Shown here piece after piece: positions 22,201 to 32,655 of a DNA stretch of 64,000 nt. The notes under the pieces were generated by a model, which did no database searches, had not been told where the DNA came from, and saw nothing but the letters and a program-made list of their open reading frames with translations. Every line of letters begins with the position of its first letter. Position 1 is the stretch's first letter. The DNA is from Mycolicibacter virginiensis (GTDB lineage Bacteria > Actinomycetota > Actinomycetes > Mycobacteriales > Mycobacteriaceae): the NCBI RefSeq assembly GCF_022374935.2, contig NZ_CP092430.2, positions 4,340,001 to 4,404,000 of the forward strand. Reading direction: 5' to 3'. Made by a program: the position numbers and the translations under genes.

Positions 22201-22518
22201 ATGTCAGTGGTGAAGATCAATGCAATCGAGGTGCCCGCCGACGCCGGGCCCGAACTGGAGAAACGGTTCGCAAATCGCGCGCACGCGGTGGAGAACCAGC
22301 CCGGTTTTCTTGGCTTCCAGCTGCTGCGCCCCGTCAAGGGCGACGACCGCTACTTCGTGGTGACGCACTGGGAGTCCGACGAAGCGTTCCAGGCGTGGGC
22401 ACAGGGGCCCGCGGTCGAAGCCCACGCCGGACAGCGGGCCAAGCCGGTAGCGACCGGAGCATCGTTGTTGGAGTTCGAGGTCGTGCTTGACGTCGCCGGA
22501 ACCGCCGCACAGGCCTAG
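22201..22518 (+). CDS. mhuD: Heme-degrading monooxygenase MhuD
   Basis: MhuD is a small ABM-fold enzyme that oxidatively opens heme to release iron, giving mycobilin products. The 105-aa product is nearly identical to Mtb Rv3592 and keeps the key residues Asn7, Trp66 and the heme ligand His75 (AVEAHAG). It acts in the cytosol as a homodimer. The stop is 4 bp before the proposed lpqF start, suggesting an operon. Confidence 0.95.
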   Translation: MSVVKINAIEVPADAGPELEKRFANRAHAVENQPGFLGFQLLRPVKGDDRYFVVTHWESDEAFQAWAQGPAVEAHAGQRAKPVATGASLLEFEVVLDVAGTAAQA

Positions 22519-22522
22519 CCCC

Positions 22523-23869
22523 GTGCGGCGCCACCTGGCGGCATGGACGACCGCTCTGACCCTGGTCGCCCTCGCCGCCGGGGCAGCCGCCGGCTGCGCT
22601 CCTTCACCGGCATCTCCCGCCGACGCCGGTTCCGACAGCGGCGTGACGATTTCGACCAAGACTCCGCCGGGCCTGCGCGCCAAGCAGACCATGGACATGC
22701 TGAACTCCGATTGGCCGATCGGGCCGATCGGGGTGGCGACCCTGGCCGCACCGGACAAGGTCGAGCAGGTGGTCGCGACCATGGAATCGCTGTGGTGGGA
22801 CCGGCCGTTCCACCTCGACAGTGTCGACATTCGGGCCGGCGCGGCCACCCTGCACCTGACCACCTCCTACGGTGCCCGCCAAGACATCAGGCTCCGCACC
22901 GACGACAACGGCATGGTCGACCTGTTCAAACCGACCACCGAGGCACCGTCCATCGGCTCCTGGCACGACCTCGATGCGGTGCTGAACAAGACCGGCGCAC
23001 GGTACTCCTACCAGGCGTCGCGGATCGAAGGTGGCGTCTGTAAACCCGTCGCCGGCGCCAATACCGCCCAATCCCTGCCGCTGGCATCGATCTTCAAGTT
23101 GTATGTGCTGCTGGCGGTGGCCAACGAGGTGAAGGCCGGGACGGTGTCGTGGGACGATCCGCTGACCATCACTGGCCGGGCCAAGGCAGTCGGCTCGTCC
23201 GGCCTGGAGGAGCTGCCCGACGGCGCCCATGTCTCGGTGCGCAGGGCCGCCGAGAAGATGATCGCCACCAGCGACAACATGGCGACCGATCTGCTCATCG
23301 GCCGGGTGGGGACCCGCGCGGTCGAGCGTGCACTGGCCGCGGCCGGGCACCACGACCCAGCCAGCATGACGCCTTTTCCCACCATGTACGAACTGTTCTC
23401 GGTGGGCTGGGGCAAGCCCGATCTGCGCGAGCAATGGCAGCACGGTTCCCCGCAGGAGCGGGCAAAGCTGCTGCAGCAGGCCGATTCCCGGCCCTATGAG
23501 CCGGATCCGATTCGTGCGCATATCCCGGCGTCCGCCTACGGCGCCGAGTGGTACGGCAGCGCAGAGGACATCTGCCGGGTACACGTCGCGCTACAGGCCG
23601 CTGCGGTGGGCAAGGCTGCACCTGTCCGGGAGATCCTGTCCGCGGTGCGTGGCATCGATCTGCCGCGCACCGACTGGCCCTATATCGGCGCCAAGGCCGG
23701 CGGTCTGCCCGGCGACCTGACCTTCAGCTGGTACGCCGTCGACCGGGGCGGTCAGCCGTGGGTGGTCAGCTTCCAGCTCAATTGGCCACGTGATCACGGC
23801 AAAAGCGTCGGCAGCTGGATGCTGCAGGTCGCCAAGCAGGCGTTCGGCCTACTGCCGACGCAGCGCTAA
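22523..23869 (+). CDS. lpqF: Lipoprotein LpqF, serine beta-lactamase-like fold
   Basis: The 448-aa lipoprotein has a signal peptide with lipobox AAGC (Cys25 from GTG 22523). An N-terminal domain with an NTF2-like or Cpl-7-type look precedes a class A beta-lactamase-related domain: SxxK in LASIFKLYV, SDN in TSDNMATD, and a degenerate third motif near YIGAKAGGLPG. This fits Mtb Rv3593. Enzymatic activity is unproven; such proteins may be carboxypeptidase- or esterase-like. A further upstream TTG would give 12 more residues and overlap mhuD but would spoil the signal peptide. Confidence 0.9.
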   Translation: MRRHLAAWTTALTLVALAAGAAAGCAPSPASPADAGSDSGVTISTKTPPGLRAKQTMDMLNSDWPIGPIGVATLAAPDKVEQVVATMESLWWDRPFHLDSVDIRAGAATLHLTTSYGARQDIRLRTDDNGMVDLFKPTTEAPSIGSWHDLDAVLNKTGARYSYQASRIEGGVCKPVAGANTAQSLPLASIFKLYVLLAVANEVKAGTVSWDDPLTITGRAKAVGSSGLEELPDGAHVSVRRAAEKMIATSDNMATDLLIGRVGTRAVERALAAAGHHDPASMTPFPTMYELFSVGWGKPDLREQWQHGSPQERAKLLQQADSRPYEPDPIRAHIPASAYGAEWYGSAEDICRVHVALQAAAVGKAAPVREILSAVRGIDLPRTDWPYIGAKAGGLPGDLTFSWYAVDRGGQPWVVSFQLNWPRDHGKSVGSWMLQVAKQAFGLLPTQR

Positions 23870-23886
23870 CCCCAGGGAGGGATCCC

Positions 23887-24540
23887 ATGCGACAACTGGT
23901 CCGGGTGCAGAACTTCAGCATCTCCAGCGACGGGTACGGCGCCGGGGAAGGACAGAGCCGCGAGCGTCCGTTCGGCCATGCCGATCCGGCGGATTTCATG
24001 TCCTGGGCTGGCGCCACCGCGCACTGGGTCAACCGGACCGATCCCGGCGGCAGCTTCGGACTCGATGACTACATCACCCGCGACTGGGCCTACAACATCG
24101 GCGCAGAGATCATGGGGCGCAACAAATTCGGTCCGCAGCGCGGGCCGTGGCAGGACTACGACTGGCAAGGATGGTGGGGCGATGAGCCCCCGTTCCGCAC
24201 CCCGGTGTTCGTCCTCACCCACCATGTGCGGCCGTCATTCACCTTGGGCGACACCACATTCCATTTTCTCGACGCCTCCCCCCAGGAGGCACTGGCGCGC
24301 GCATTAACCGCGGCTGACGGCAAAGACGTGCGCATCGGCGGCGGCGTTGCCACGGTTCGGGAGTTCCTCGACGCCGATCTCATCGACACGATGCACGTCG
24401 CGGTGGCACCGGTCGAACTCGGCCGCGGGGAAAGGTTGTGGTCAAACCCCGATGAGCTTGTCGAGCGTTTTCATCTTGAGCAGATCCCAAGCCCCAGCGG
24501 GATGGTGCACCACTTCTTCTGGCGGCGAGGCCTGCACTGA
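23887..24540 (+). CDS. Dihydrofolate reductase-family (RibD C-terminal domain) protein
   Basis: The 217-aa protein of the RibD_C/YwjB type has an NADPH-binding DHFR-like fold. It has an N-terminal VRVQNFSISSDGYGAGEGQ, the glycine-rich VRIGGGVATVREFLDADLID segment and the C-terminal LDEL-type end. The true folate DHFR is not located here, so a reductase role on an unknown substrate is inferred. The ATG has AGGGAGGG about 6 nt upstream and follows lpqF by 17 bp. A strong hairpin terminator follows the stop. Confidence 0.85.
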   Translation: MRQLVRVQNFSISSDGYGAGEGQSRERPFGHADPADFMSWAGATAHWVNRTDPGGSFGLDDYITRDWAYNIGAEIMGRNKFGPQRGPWQDYDWQGWWGDEPPFRTPVFVLTHHVRPSFTLGDTTFHFLDASPQEALARALTAADGKDVRIGGGVATVREFLDADLIDTMHVAVAPVELGRGERLWSNPDELVERFHLEQIPSPSGMVHHFFWRRGLH

Positions 24541-24555
24541 CGGGCCGCTGAACGC

Positions 24556-24594
24556 GAAACGGGCGGCACCTCAAGTGAGGGTACCGCCCGTTTC
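24556..24594. terminator. Bidirectional hairpin terminator between RibD_C gene and clpC1
   Basis: GAAACGGGCGG (24556-24566) pairs perfectly with CCGCCCGTTTC (24584-24594). A smaller nested stem of CCTCA and TGAGG lies inside the loop. The A-run on the left and T-run on the right make it work for both convergent genes. Confidence 0.85.
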
Positions 24595-24607
24595 GTGTCA
24601 GTCGCGA

Positions 24608-27127
24608 CTACTCGGCGCCTGCCTTGGCGAGGTCGGACGCCTCCGCCGTCGGCTTCGGGCTACCGGCAAAGGTGAACACCGCGTTCTCGTGCGCACCCTC
24701 GCCATCCCAGTTCTCGACGTCGACGGTGACCAGCTGGCCGGGGCCCAACTCTTCGAACAGGATCTTCTCCGACAGCTGGTCTTCGATCTCGCGCTGGATG
24801 GTGCGCCGCAGCGGACGCGCACCCAACACCGGGTCGAAGCCGCGCTTGGCCAGCAGTGACTTGGCCTTGTCGGTCAGCGCGATGTCCATGTCCTTGGCCT
24901 TGAGCTGCTTGGCCACCCGGCCGATCATCAGATCGACCATCTCGATGATCTCTTCCTTGGTGAGCTGGTGGAAGACGATGATGTCATCGATGCGGTTCAG
25001 GAACTCGGGGCGGAAGTGCTTCTTGAGCTCGTCGTTGACCTTGAGCTTCATCCGCTCGTAGTTGTTCTCCCCGCCACCCTGAGTGAAGCCCAGTCCGACC
25101 GCCTTGGAGATGTCGGAGGTACCCAGGTTGGAGGTGAAGATCAACACGCAGTTCTTGAAGTCCACCGTGCGGCCCTGCCCGTCGGTGAGCCGGCCGTCCT
25201 CGAGAACCTGCAACAGGCTGTTGTAGATCTCGGCGTGGGCCTTCTCGATCTCGTCGAACAACACCACCGAGAACGGCTTGCGCCGCACCTTCTCGGTCAG
25301 CTGACCGCCCTCTTCGTAGCCGACGTAGCCCGGAGGGGCACCGAACAGCCGCGACGCGGTGAATCGGTCGTGGAACTCGCCCATGTCGATCTGGATGAGC
25401 GCGTCGTCGTCGCCGAACAGGAACTCGGCCAGCGCCTTGGACAGCTCGGTCTTACCGACACCGGACGGGCCGGCGAAGATGAACGAGCCCGAAGGCCGCT
25501 TGGGGTCCTTCAACCCGGCGCGGGTACGCCGGATCGCCTTGCTGACCGCCTTGACCGCGTCCTCCTGGCCGATGATCCGCTTATGCAGCTCGTCTTCCAT
25601 CCGCAGCAGGCGGGTGGTCTCGGCCTCGGTGAGCTTGAACACCGGGATACCGGTCCAGTTGCCCAGCACCTCGGCGATCTGCTCGTCGTCGACCTCGGCA
25701 ACGACGTCAAGATCTCCGGAGCGCCACTGCTTTTCCCGTTCGGCGCGCTGCGCGACGAGTTGCTTCTCCCGATCCCGCAGGCTGGCCGCCTTCTCGAAGT
25801 CCTGCGCGTCGATCGCGGATTCCTTCTCCCGGCGCGCGTCGGCGATCTTCTCGTCGAACTCACGCAGGTCTGGCGGCGCGGTCATCCGGCGGATTCGCAT
25901 CCGAGCACCGGCCTCGTCGATCAGGTCGATCGCCTTGTCCGGCAGGAACCGGTCGTTGATGTACCGGTCGGCCAGGGTGGCTGCCGCCACGATCGCCGAG
26001 TCGCTGATCGAGACCCGGTGGTGGGCCTCGTAGCGGTCCCGCAGCCCCTTGAGGATCTCGATGGTGTGCTCGACGGTGGGCTCACCGACCTGCACCGGCT
26101 GGAACCGGCGCTCCAGTGCGGCGTCCTTCTCGATGTACTTGCGGTACTCGTCGAGGGTCGTGGCGCCGATGGTCTGCAGTTCGCCGCGCGCCAGCTTCGG
26201 CTTGAGGATCGAGGCCGCGTCGATCGCGCCCTCGGCCGCACCCGCACCCACCAGGGTGTGCAACTCGTCGATGAACAGGATGATGTCGCCGCGAGTGTTG
26301 ATCTCCTTGAGCACCTTCTTCAGGCGCTCCTCGAAGTCACCGCGGTAACGGCTGCCGGCCACCAGCGAACCCAGGTCCAGGGTGTAGAGCTGCTTGTCCT
26401 TGAGCGTCTCGGGGACCTCACCGGCCACGATGGCCTGCGCCAGACCCTCGACCACAGCGGTCTTGCCGACGCCGGGCTCACCGATCAGCACCGGGTTGTT
26501 CTTGGTGCGCCGGCTCAACACCTGCATGACCCGCTCGATTTCCTTCTCGCGGCCGATGACGGGGTCGAGCTTGCCCTCCATGGCAGCCGCGGTCAGGTTA
26601 CGACCGAACTGGTCGAGCACCAGCGAGGTGGACGGTGAACCGGACTCGCCGCCCCGTCCCCCGGTGCCGGCCTCCGCGGTCTCCTTGCCCTGGTAGCCAC
26701 TCAGCAGCTGAATCACCTGCTGGCGGACCCGGGTCAAGTCAGCACCCAGCTTCACCAGAACCTGGGCGGCGACACCCTCACCCTCACGGATCAGGCCGAG
26801 CAGAATGTGCTCGGTCCCGATGTAGTTGTGGCCGAGCTGCAGCGCCTCACGCAGGCTCAGCTCAAGCACCTTCTTGGCACGTGGGGTGAACGGGATGTGC
26901 CCAGACGGCGCCTGCTGGCCCTGGCCGATGATCTCCTCGACCTGGCTGCGCACCCCTTCCAAAGAGATGCCCAGGGACTCCAGCGACTTGGCGGCTACGC
27001 CTTCACCCTCGTGGATCAGGCCCAGCAGGATGTGCTCGGTCCCGATGTAGTTGTGGTTGAGCATCCGGGCCTCTTCTTGGGCCAGGACGACAACCCTGCG
27101 GGCGCGGTCGGTAAATCTCTCGAACAT
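24608..27127 (-). CDS. clpC1: ATP-dependent Clp protease ATP-binding subunit ClpC1
   Basis: ClpC1 is the AAA+ unfoldase that feeds ClpP1P2 and is essential in mycobacteria. The 839-aa product has two N-domain repeats (residues 1-145), D1 with Walker A GEPGVGKT and VDELH Walker B, and a UVR/M-domain around residues 420-460. D2 has Walker A GPSGVGKT. The D2 pore and IGF-type ClpP loop region (VGLGFTQGG) is present, followed by a C-terminal acidic tail. A GTTCGC-N5-GCG site upstream suggests ClgR activation. Confidence 0.97.
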   Translation of the reverse strand: MFERFTDRARRVVVLAQEEARMLNHNYIGTEHILLGLIHEGEGVAAKSLESLGISLEGVRSQVEEIIGQGQQAPSGHIPFTPRAKKVLELSLREALQLGHNYIGTEHILLGLIREGEGVAAQVLVKLGADLTRVRQQVIQLLSGYQGKETAEAGTGGRGGESGSPSTSLVLDQFGRNLTAAAMEGKLDPVIGREKEIERVMQVLSRRTKNNPVLIGEPGVGKTAVVEGLAQAIVAGEVPETLKDKQLYTLDLGSLVAGSRYRGDFEERLKKVLKEINTRGDIILFIDELHTLVGAGAAEGAIDAASILKPKLARGELQTIGATTLDEYRKYIEKDAALERRFQPVQVGEPTVEHTIEILKGLRDRYEAHHRVSISDSAIVAAATLADRYINDRFLPDKAIDLIDEAGARMRIRRMTAPPDLREFDEKIADARREKESAIDAQDFEKAASLRDREKQLVAQRAEREKQWRSGDLDVVAEVDDEQIAEVLGNWTGIPVFKLTEAETTRLLRMEDELHKRIIGQEDAVKAVSKAIRRTRAGLKDPKRPSGSFIFAGPSGVGKTELSKALAEFLFGDDDALIQIDMGEFHDRFTASRLFGAPPGYVGYEEGGQLTEKVRRKPFSVVLFDEIEKAHAEIYNSLLQVLEDGRLTDGQGRTVDFKNCVLIFTSNLGTSDISKAVGLGFTQGGGENNYERMKLKVNDELKKHFRPEFLNRIDDIIVFHQLTKEEIIEMVDLMIGRVAKQLKAKDMDIALTDKAKSLLAKRGFDPVLGARPLRRTIQREIEDQLSEKILFEELGPGQLVTVDVENWDGEGAHENAVFTFAGSPKPTAEASDLAKAGAE

Positions 27128-27374
27128 CGGCGGCTACCTGCTCTCCCTCGCGATCGGCACTTGATCGGCCTCGGCTCGGCCGGCGTGCCTGCTGTCCACT
27201 CTAGTGGGCGGCGCAGCGCGCTGTGACCTGCCTTGCAGTGCGTACTGAATCGACCATCCGATAGCCCGTCCCGAAAGACCTGGCACCGGATGCAAGGGAC
27301 CAACGTCTAAACCCACCGAATGTGTTCCGACGGGCGCAAGGTTCGCCAGCAGCGAAACCTACTGGACCGTTGCG
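27128..27374 (-). other. clpC1 upstream region (247 bp, no gene)
   Basis: No credible coding sequence is present. The stretch contains the candidate ClgR site near its far end and presumably the clpC1 promoter and leader. A PE_PGRS gene sits on the other side of clpC1 (its 3' side) in Mtb; none is present here. Confidence 0.5.
27341..27356. promoter_or_regulatory. Candidate ClgR operator upstream of clpC1
   Basis: GTTCGC-CAGCA-GCGAA matches the actinobacterial ClgR motif GTTCGC-N5-GCG and forms a perfect 5-bp inverted repeat TTCGC/GCGAA. It lies about 215 bp upstream of the clpC1 ATG. ClgR activates clp genes in actinobacteria; binding here is inferred from the motif. Confidence 0.6.
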
Positions 27375-27533
27375 GCGGTCCCAGTGTCGGCTCTCCTGCG
27401 TCGAGCCTCGCTGAACCGCTGGGTCCACACGGCGGTCCCAGTGTCGGCTCTCCTGCGTCGAGCCTCGCTGAACCGCTGGGTCCACACGGCGGTCCCAGTG
27501 TCGGCTCTCCTGCGTCGAGCCTCGCTGAACCGC
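27375..27533. repeat. 57-bp tandem direct repeat (2.8 copies) between lsr2 and clpC1
   Basis: Copies start at 27375, 27432 and 27489; the third stops after 45 bp. The copies look identical through the unit that begins GCGGTCCCAGTGTCGGCTCT. The unit is 19 codons long. At each junction CTGGGTCC and GGTCCCAG can pair as a small hairpin. The array abuts the lsr2 stop (27537-27539). Size and position resemble mycobacterial MIRU/VNTR loci. There are no spacers, so it is not a CRISPR. Confidence 0.93.
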
Positions 27534-27536
27534 CGA

Positions 27537-27872
27537 CTAGGTTGCGGCGTGAAATGCGTCGATGATGTCGGCCGGGATGCGCCCGCGGGTCGACACATTG
27601 TGCCCGTTACGGCGGGCCCATTCGCGGATCGCGGCGCTCTGCTCGCGGTCGATGGTTCCACGGCGACCGCCACCGGAGCGGCCACGCCGGCGGCCTCCGA
27701 CCCGACGGCCCGCGTCGGCCCACTTCTTCAGTTCTGCGCGCAGTTTCGTAGCATTCTTGCTTGAAAGGTCGATCTCGTAGGTCACCCCGTCCAGGCCGAA
27801 TTCGACCGTTTCGTCGGCGGCACCCTCACCATCGAAATCATCGATCAAGGTGACGGTCACTTTTTTCGCCAT
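27537..27872 (-). CDS. lsr2: Nucleoid-associated protein Lsr2
   Basis: Lsr2 is the H-NS-like silencer of AT-rich and foreign DNA in mycobacteria. The 111-aa product has the N-terminal dimerisation domain ([16 protein letters not shown] to about residue 60). The C-terminal DNA-binding domain follows, with the RGR AT-hook-like loop in [34 protein letters not shown]. The ATG has AAGGGG just upstream. Equivalent to Rv3597c. Confidence 0.97.
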   Translation of the reverse strand: MAKKVTVTLIDDFDGEGAADETVEFGLDGVTYEIDLSSKNATKLRAELKKWADAGRRVGGRRRGRSGGGRRGTIDREQSAAIREWARRNGHNVSTRGRIPADIIDAFHAAT

Positions 27873-27898
27873 TGGTACCCCTTGGTTAGCTTTCGTGC

Positions 27899-27913
27899 GC
27901 GCAATCGTTGCGC
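27899..27913. promoter_or_regulatory. Perfect inverted repeat in the lsr2 upstream region
   Basis: GCGCAA-TCG-TTGCGC lies 27 bp upstream of the lsr2 ATG, in a relatively AT-rich intergenic stretch. It could be an operator or an mRNA leader hairpin. No regulator can be assigned from sequence. Confidence 0.4.
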
Positions 27914-27987
27914 AAGCCGTATTCGACCTCGCCGACTAATCTGCCATAAAAATACGCCTGCTTCAACACAACAGGCTTCGGCGCAGT

Positions 27988-29511
27988 TCAGTTACCTTGA
28001 CGGCGAACAATCGGAAACAAAACGGTGTCTCTAATTGATAGACCCGTCAACACCATCAACAGGCGGTCGATACCCATTCCGGTACCTGTGCAGGGCGGCA
28101 TCGCGTGTTCCATCGCCGCCAGGAAGTCCTCGTCGAGCGCCATCGCCTCATCATCTCCGGCGGCGGCTGCACGGGCCTGGGCAGCGAATCGGTCGCGCTG
28201 TACCACCGGGTCAATGAGCTCGGAATAGCCGGTGGCCAGTTCGACACCGCGCATATAGAGATCCCACTTCTCGGTGACGCCTTCGATGCTGCGGTGCTGG
28301 CGAGTCAGGGGCGTCGTCTCGACCGGGAAATCCCGAACGAATGTCGGGGCACTCAGAGCATGGCCGACAGCATGTTCCCAGAGTTCCTCGACCAGTTTGC
28401 CGTGACCATAGCCGCGATCTTTGGGTATTTCCACGCCGAGTCGATCCGCGATCGCCCAGAGGTCGGCCACCGAGGTGGCGGGGGTGATCTCCTCACCAAG
28501 TGCGGACGACAGCGATGGATACATTTCAACCGTCGCCCATTCGCCGTCAATGTCATAGATGCTGCCGTCGGGCAGCGGCAGTTGACGGGTCCCGATCACC
28601 TCATCGGCGACCTCTTGAATAATCTCGCGGGTAGCCACTGCAGAGTCGTCATAGGTGCCGTAGGCCTGGTAGGTCTCCAGCATCGAAAACTCGGGCGAAT
28701 GCGTGGAATCGGCGCCTTCATTCCGGAACACCCGATTCAGTTCGAAGACCCGGTCGAACCCACCGACAACGCATCGTTTCAGGAAAAGTTCTGGTGCGAT
28801 TCTCAGGAAAAGGTCCGCGTCGAGGGCGTTTGAATGGGTGACGAAAGGCCGAGCGGCCGCTCCGCCGGCCAATGTCTGCAGCATCGGCGTTTCGACCTCA
28901 AGGAATCCGCGGCGCTCAAGCGCGTTGCGCACCGCGCGAATGACCGCGATGCGCTGGCGGGCCACCGTACGCGCCTCCGGACGAACGATCAGGTCGACGT
29001 AGCGCTGCCGGACTCGCGACTCCTCGCTCATCTCCTTGTGCGCCACCGGCAGCGGCCGCAACGACTTGGAGGCCATCTGCCAGGAATCCGCCAACACCGA
29101 AAGCTCGCCGCGGCGGGAGCTGATCACCTCGCCGCGCACGTAGACGATGTCACCGAGGTCGACGTCGGCTTTCCACGCCTCGAGCTCCTGCTCCCCGACA
29201 CTGGCGAGGCTGATCATCACCTGAAGCTGGGTGCCGTCGCCCTCCTGCAGGGTCGCGAAGCACAACTTGCCCGAGTTGCGGGCGAATACCACTCGCCCCG
29301 CGACGCCGACGACGTCGCCGGTGGCGGTGTCGGCAACCAGGTCGGGGTAACCGGCCCGGATCTGGGCGAGCGTGTGCGTACGGTCTACCGCCACGGGATA
29401 GGGATCGCGGCCTTCGGCCAGCAACCGAGCCCGCTTGTCGCGGCGGATCCGGAACTGCTCGGGGAGGTCGGATTCGTCCTGCGTGTCGGGGGAAACGTCG
29501 GCGGAGCTCAC
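27988..29511 (-). CDS. lysS: Lysyl-tRNA synthetase (class II)
   Basis: The 507-aa class II synthetase charges tRNA-Lys. The N-terminal OB-fold anticodon domain includes the [23 protein letters not shown] segment. Class II motif 2 reads [18 protein letters not shown], and motif 3 reads [25 protein letters not shown]. Equivalent to Mtb lysS (Rv3598c). It precedes lsr2 by 115 bp and follows coaX on the same strand by 51 bp. Confidence 0.97.
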   Translation of the reverse strand: MSSADVSPDTQDESDLPEQFRIRRDKRARLLAEGRDPYPVAVDRTHTLAQIRAGYPDLVADTATGDVVGVAGRVVFARNSGKLCFATLQEGDGTQLQVMISLASVGEQELEAWKADVDLGDIVYVRGEVISSRRGELSVLADSWQMASKSLRPLPVAHKEMSEESRVRQRYVDLIVRPEARTVARQRIAVIRAVRNALERRGFLEVETPMLQTLAGGAAARPFVTHSNALDADLFLRIAPELFLKRCVVGGFDRVFELNRVFRNEGADSTHSPEFSMLETYQAYGTYDDSAVATREIIQEVADEVIGTRQLPLPDGSIYDIDGEWATVEMYPSLSSALGEEITPATSVADLWAIADRLGVEIPKDRGYGHGKLVEELWEHAVGHALSAPTFVRDFPVETTPLTRQHRSIEGVTEKWDLYMRGVELATGYSELIDPVVQRDRFAAQARAAAAGDDEAMALDEDFLAAMEHAMPPCTGTGMGIDRLLMVLTGLSIRDTVLFPIVRRQGN

Positions 29512-29562
29512 GACCCGCCAGCTTAGAGGAACAGGGGCTACAGAACGAAAAGCCGGCGGCGC

Positions 29563-30375
29563 TCAGCGCGCCGGACGGAGCCTGCCCCGCTGACTGTCCC
29601 GGTTGCGTTCGAACACCAGCCGCAGTCCGTCCAGAGTCAAATTGGCGTCGTGATGGTCGACCGTCTCCAGATCGGCCAGTAACAGCGGTGCGGAGTGGCC
29701 GGTGGCCACCACGGTCACGTCGTCCCCGGCGCCCGCGGCCTCCTCGCGTACCCGGCGAACCAGACCGTCGACTAGCCCAGCGAACCCGTAGACCGCGCCG
29801 GCCTGCATGCATTCGACGGTGTTCTTACCGATCACCGAGCGCGGCCGGGTGAGCTCGACCCGGCGCAGGCCGGCGGAGCGGGCAGCGGCGGCGTCCGAGG
29901 AGATCTGGACGCCGGGCGCGATGGCACCGCCCAGGAACTCGCCCTTGGCCGAAACCACGTCGACACAGATCGACGAACCGAAGTCGACGACGATAGCTGC
30001 CGTCTTGAACTTGTGAAACGCGGCCAGCCCGTTGACGATCCGGTCAGCCCCCACTTCCTTGGGGTTGTCCACCAGCAGCGGGATCCCGGTGCGCACCCCG
30101 GGCTCGATCAACACGGCGGGGACGGAGGGCCAGTACTGGTCGAGCATCAACCGAACTTCGTGCAGCACCGACGGGACGGTGGACAGCGCGGCGGCACCGG
30201 TGAGTTGTTCGCCGTCGTCGCCGATGAGTCCATCCAGAGTCAGCGCCAGCTCATCGGCAGTGATCTCCGCCTCGGTCCGAATCCGCCACTGCTGCACAAC
30301 TTTTCCGTTGTCACCGGAACCGGAGATCAGGCCGATGACAGTGTGGGTGTTGCGGACGTCGATTGCCAGCAGCAC
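29563..30375 (-). CDS. coaX: Type III pantothenate kinase CoaX
   Basis: CoaX phosphorylates pantothenate, the first step of CoA synthesis after the panC/panD genes upstream. The 270-aa product has an ASKHA fold. The N-terminal phosphate loop is [24 protein letters not shown] carries the conserved Asp, [12 protein letters not shown] is the second phosphate motif, and [11 protein letters not shown] follows. The stop of panD is 2 bp upstream, so panC-panD-coaX are one operon. It has the same order as Rv3602c-Rv3600c. Confidence 0.95.
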   Translation of the reverse strand: MLLAIDVRNTHTVIGLISGSGDNGKVVQQWRIRTEAEITADELALTLDGLIGDDGEQLTGAAALSTVPSVLHEVRLMLDQYWPSVPAVLIEPGVRTGIPLLVDNPKEVGADRIVNGLAAFHKFKTAAIVVDFGSSICVDVVSAKGEFLGGAIAPGVQISSDAAAARSAGLRRVELTRPRSVIGKNTVECMQAGAVYGFAGLVDGLVRRVREEAAGAGDDVTVVATGHSAPLLLADLETVDHHDANLTLDGLRLVFERNRDSQRGRLRPAR

Positions 30376-30377
30376 GG

Positions 30378-30794
30378 TTAGTGCACGCTTCTGGGCGAGA
30401 GCAGATCCGAGACGTCATCGGGAACGAAGGCCGGGTCGTCACCGAGGTCCACCTGCTTGTTCTCGGCGTCGACGAACACGATCCGCGGCCGGTAGGCACG
30501 AGCTTCGGCGTCCTCCATGGTGCCGTAGGCGATCAGGATGACCAGGTCGCCAGGGTGCACCAGATGCGCTGCCGCACCGTTGATTCCGATGACGCCGCTG
30601 CCCCGCTCGCCGGTGATGGCGTAGGTGACCAGGCGGGCGCCGTTGTCGATGTCGACGATCGTGACCTGCTCACCCTCGAGCAGGTCAGCAGCGTCCATCA
30701 GATCGGCGTCGATGGTCACCGAGCCGACATAGTGCAGGTCAGCATGAGTGACCGTGGCACGGTGGATCTTCGACTTGAGCATCGTCCGAAACAT
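30378..30794 (-). CDS. panD: Aspartate 1-decarboxylase PanD
   Basis: PanD makes beta-alanine from aspartate for pantothenate synthesis. The 138-aa proenzyme self-cleaves between Gly24 and Ser25 ([10 protein letters not shown]) to make the pyruvoyl cofactor; Lys9 and Tyr58-type residues are retained. ATG 30794 overlaps the panC stop (ATGA) and has GGAGGA upstream; numbering then matches Mtb PanD. Confidence 0.97.
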   Translation of the reverse strand: MFRTMLKSKIHRATVTHADLHYVGSVTIDADLMDAADLLEGEQVTIVDIDNGARLVTYAITGERGSGVIGINGAAAHLVHPGDLVILIAYGTMEDAEARAYRPRIVFVDAENKQVDLGDDPAFVPDDVSDLLSPRSVH

Positions 30795-31756
30795 CAATTC
30801 CTCCGGGTTACGTGATCTCCATCTGAACCGGCCTCCGAACCGGCTAACGCCACGTCGGCGTCGATGGGAAGTCCGAGCGTGATCGCCGCGTTGTCGAGCA
30901 GTCGGGTCGAGCCGACCCGGGCGGCGATCAGCAGGCGTCCGGCTCCATCGGCGGGCGCCGGCCCGAGGTCGACGCCTCGAACCTCCAGATAGTCGACGTC
31001 GACGGCAGGTACCGCGGACAGCACCGCGGCGGCAGCATCCAGGGCCGCTTGTGCCCCGGCCGCGGCCGCACGCTCACCGGCAGCCAGGGCGGCCGACAGA
31101 GCCGTCGCGGCTTCGCGCTGCACGGGGTCCAGGTAGCGATTGCGCGAAGACATTGCCAGACCGTCGGACTCACGCACAGTGGGAACGCCCACCACCGTCA
31201 CGTCGAGGTTGAGGTCGGTGGCCATCTGACGCACCAAAACCAGCTGTTGATAGTCCTTCTCCCCCAAGAACACCCGGTCGGGGTTGACGATCGACAGCAG
31301 TTTGCAGACCACGGTGAGCATGCCGGCGAAGTGGGTCGGGCGCGCCGCCCCTTCGAGTTCGGCTCCCAGCGGTCCCGGGTGCACGGCGGTGCGCGGGCCG
31401 TTCGGGTACATGGCCGCGGCAGTCGGGGTGAAAACCAGGTCGACCCCTGCGGCGCGCAGCGCAGCCAAGTCGTCGTCCAGGGTGCGCGGGTAGGCGTCGA
31501 GGTCCTCTCCAGCGCCGAACTGCAGCGGGTTGACGAAGATCGACACCGCCACCACCGAGCCGGGCACCCGCTGCGCCGCGCGGACCAATGACAGGTGACC
31601 TTCATGCAGGGCGCCCATGGTCGGCACCAACATCACCCGGCGACCGGTCGACCGCAGCGCGCGGCTGACCCGCGCGACGTCGTCCGGGCGCTCATAGACG
31701 TTGAACCCGCCGGCGGTGAAGGTGGGCTGCGGACCCCGGACCGTATTCGAGCTCAT
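30794..31756 (-). CDS. panC: Pantothenate synthetase PanC
   Basis: PanC condenses pantoate with beta-alanine using ATP. The 320-aa enzyme has the HIGH-like motif [14 protein letters not shown], the ATP/pantoate loop [10 protein letters not shown] and the KMSKS-like AMSSRNRYL. Its ATG overlaps the stop of the upstream Rossmann-protein gene (ATGA) and its stop overlaps panD, making tight translational coupling. Confidence 0.97.
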   Translation of the reverse strand: MSSNTVRGPQPTFTAGGFNVYERPDDVARVSRALRSTGRRVMLVPTMGALHEGHLSLVRAAQRVPGSVVAVSIFVNPLQFGAGEDLDAYPRTLDDDLAALRAAGVDLVFTPTAAAMYPNGPRTAVHPGPLGAELEGAARPTHFAGMLTVVCKLLSIVNPDRVFLGEKDYQQLVLVRQMATDLNLDVTVVGVPTVRESDGLAMSSRNRYLDPVQREAATALSAALAAGERAAAAGAQAALDAAAAVLSAVPAVDVDYLEVRGVDLGPAPADGAGRLLIAARVGSTRLLDNAAITLGLPIDADVALAGSEAGSDGDHVTRRN

Positions 31757-32655
31757 CGAGCCAGCACCTCCAGCACGTCGTCGGCGGCACCGGCGCGGTG
31801 CGCCGTGCGCAGGGCGTTGGTGCGATAGGCCTCGGCCAGGTCGGGGTCCACGGCGGCCAGCGCCCGCAGGTGCCGGGCCAGGGTGGCCGAGTCGCCGCGC
31901 GCCACCGGACCGGTCAGCGCGGCCCGGCCGTCACGCAGGGTGTTGGCCAACGCGGCGCGCACCAGCGGTCCGAGCACCCGCTCGGCGATACCGTCGGGGT
32001 CATCGGCCACAGTCGAGCCGATCCGCCCCGGCAATGCCGCCCGCAACGCCGTCAGCGCATCGTCGATGACGGTGACCACGTGGTTGCCGCCGTGGCAGAG
32101 CGCAGCGTGGTAGAGGGTGCGGGCGGATTCCTCGACGCGGAACGGCTCAGCGCCGATCTCGAGCGTCAGTGCCTCGGCGATGGCAAAGCCGATCTCGTCG
32201 GCTGCGGTGATACCGAAGCAGCTCTCCGACAACCGGTCGATGTCCTCATCCGAGCCGGTGAAGGTCATCGCGGGATGGATAGCCAGCGGTAGGCAGCCCT
32301 GCTCGGTCAGCGGCGCAAGCACACTGATCCCGATGGCCCCGGACGTGTGCACGACGATCGTGCCGGCGCGCACCGCACCCGTGGCGGCCAGACCGGACAC
32401 GATGCCGGCCAGTTCGGTGTCGGGGACGGCGAGCAGCAGCAGTTCCGCGTCCGCGGCAACATCGGGCGCCGGCAGGATCAGGCTGTCGGGCAGTCGGCGC
32501 TGGGCGCGCTGCCGCGACTCCTCGGAGATGGCGCTGCAGGCCACCACGACATGCTCGGCGCGCTCCAGCGCAACACCGAGTGCGGTGCCGACGCGGCCGG
32601 CCGAGATGACGCCGACCTTGAGCCGGGCGGGCCGCAGTCCGTCGAACTGCGCCAT
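31753..32655 (-). CDS. Rossmann-like/DUF2520 domain protein (Rv3603c-like)
   Basis: The protein is 300 aa from ATG 32655 ([12 protein letters not shown]). The N-terminal NAD(P)-binding fold contains [13 protein letters not shown], and the C-terminal DUF2520 domain contains HPAMTFTG and [15 protein letters not shown]. The domain architecture resembles ketopantoate reductase/6-phosphogluconate dehydrogenase-like oxidoreductases. Because it sits directly upstream of panC with an ATGA overlap, a role as the missing ketopantoate reductase in pantothenate synthesis is a reasonable but unproven inference. Confidence 0.9.
   Translation of the reverse strand: MAQFDGLRPARLKVGVISAGRVGTALGVALERAEHVVVACSAISEESRQRAQRRLPDSLILPAPDVAADAELLLLAVPDTELAGIVSGLAATGAVRAGTIVVHTSGAIGISVLAPLTEQGCLPLAIHPAMTFTGSDEDIDRLSESCFGITAADEIGFAIAEALTLEIGAEPFRVEESARTLYHAALCHGGNHVVTVIDDALTALRAALPGRIGSTVADDPDGIAERVLGPLVRAALANTLRDGRAALTGPVARGDSATLARHLRALAAVDPDLAEAYRTNALRTAHRAGAADDVLEVLAR

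Noticed and set aside
24968..26638. Open frame of 556 codons on the plus strand
   Set aside because: It runs opposite to clpC1, whose conserved domains fix the coding strand.
27375..27533. CRISPR array
   Set aside because: Units are contiguous direct repeats with no unique spacers and no cas genes are present.
27320..27565. Reading frames through the 57-bp repeat giving repetitive peptides
   Set aside because: The unit is a multiple of three, so every frame stays open; no start or ribosome-binding site supports translation.
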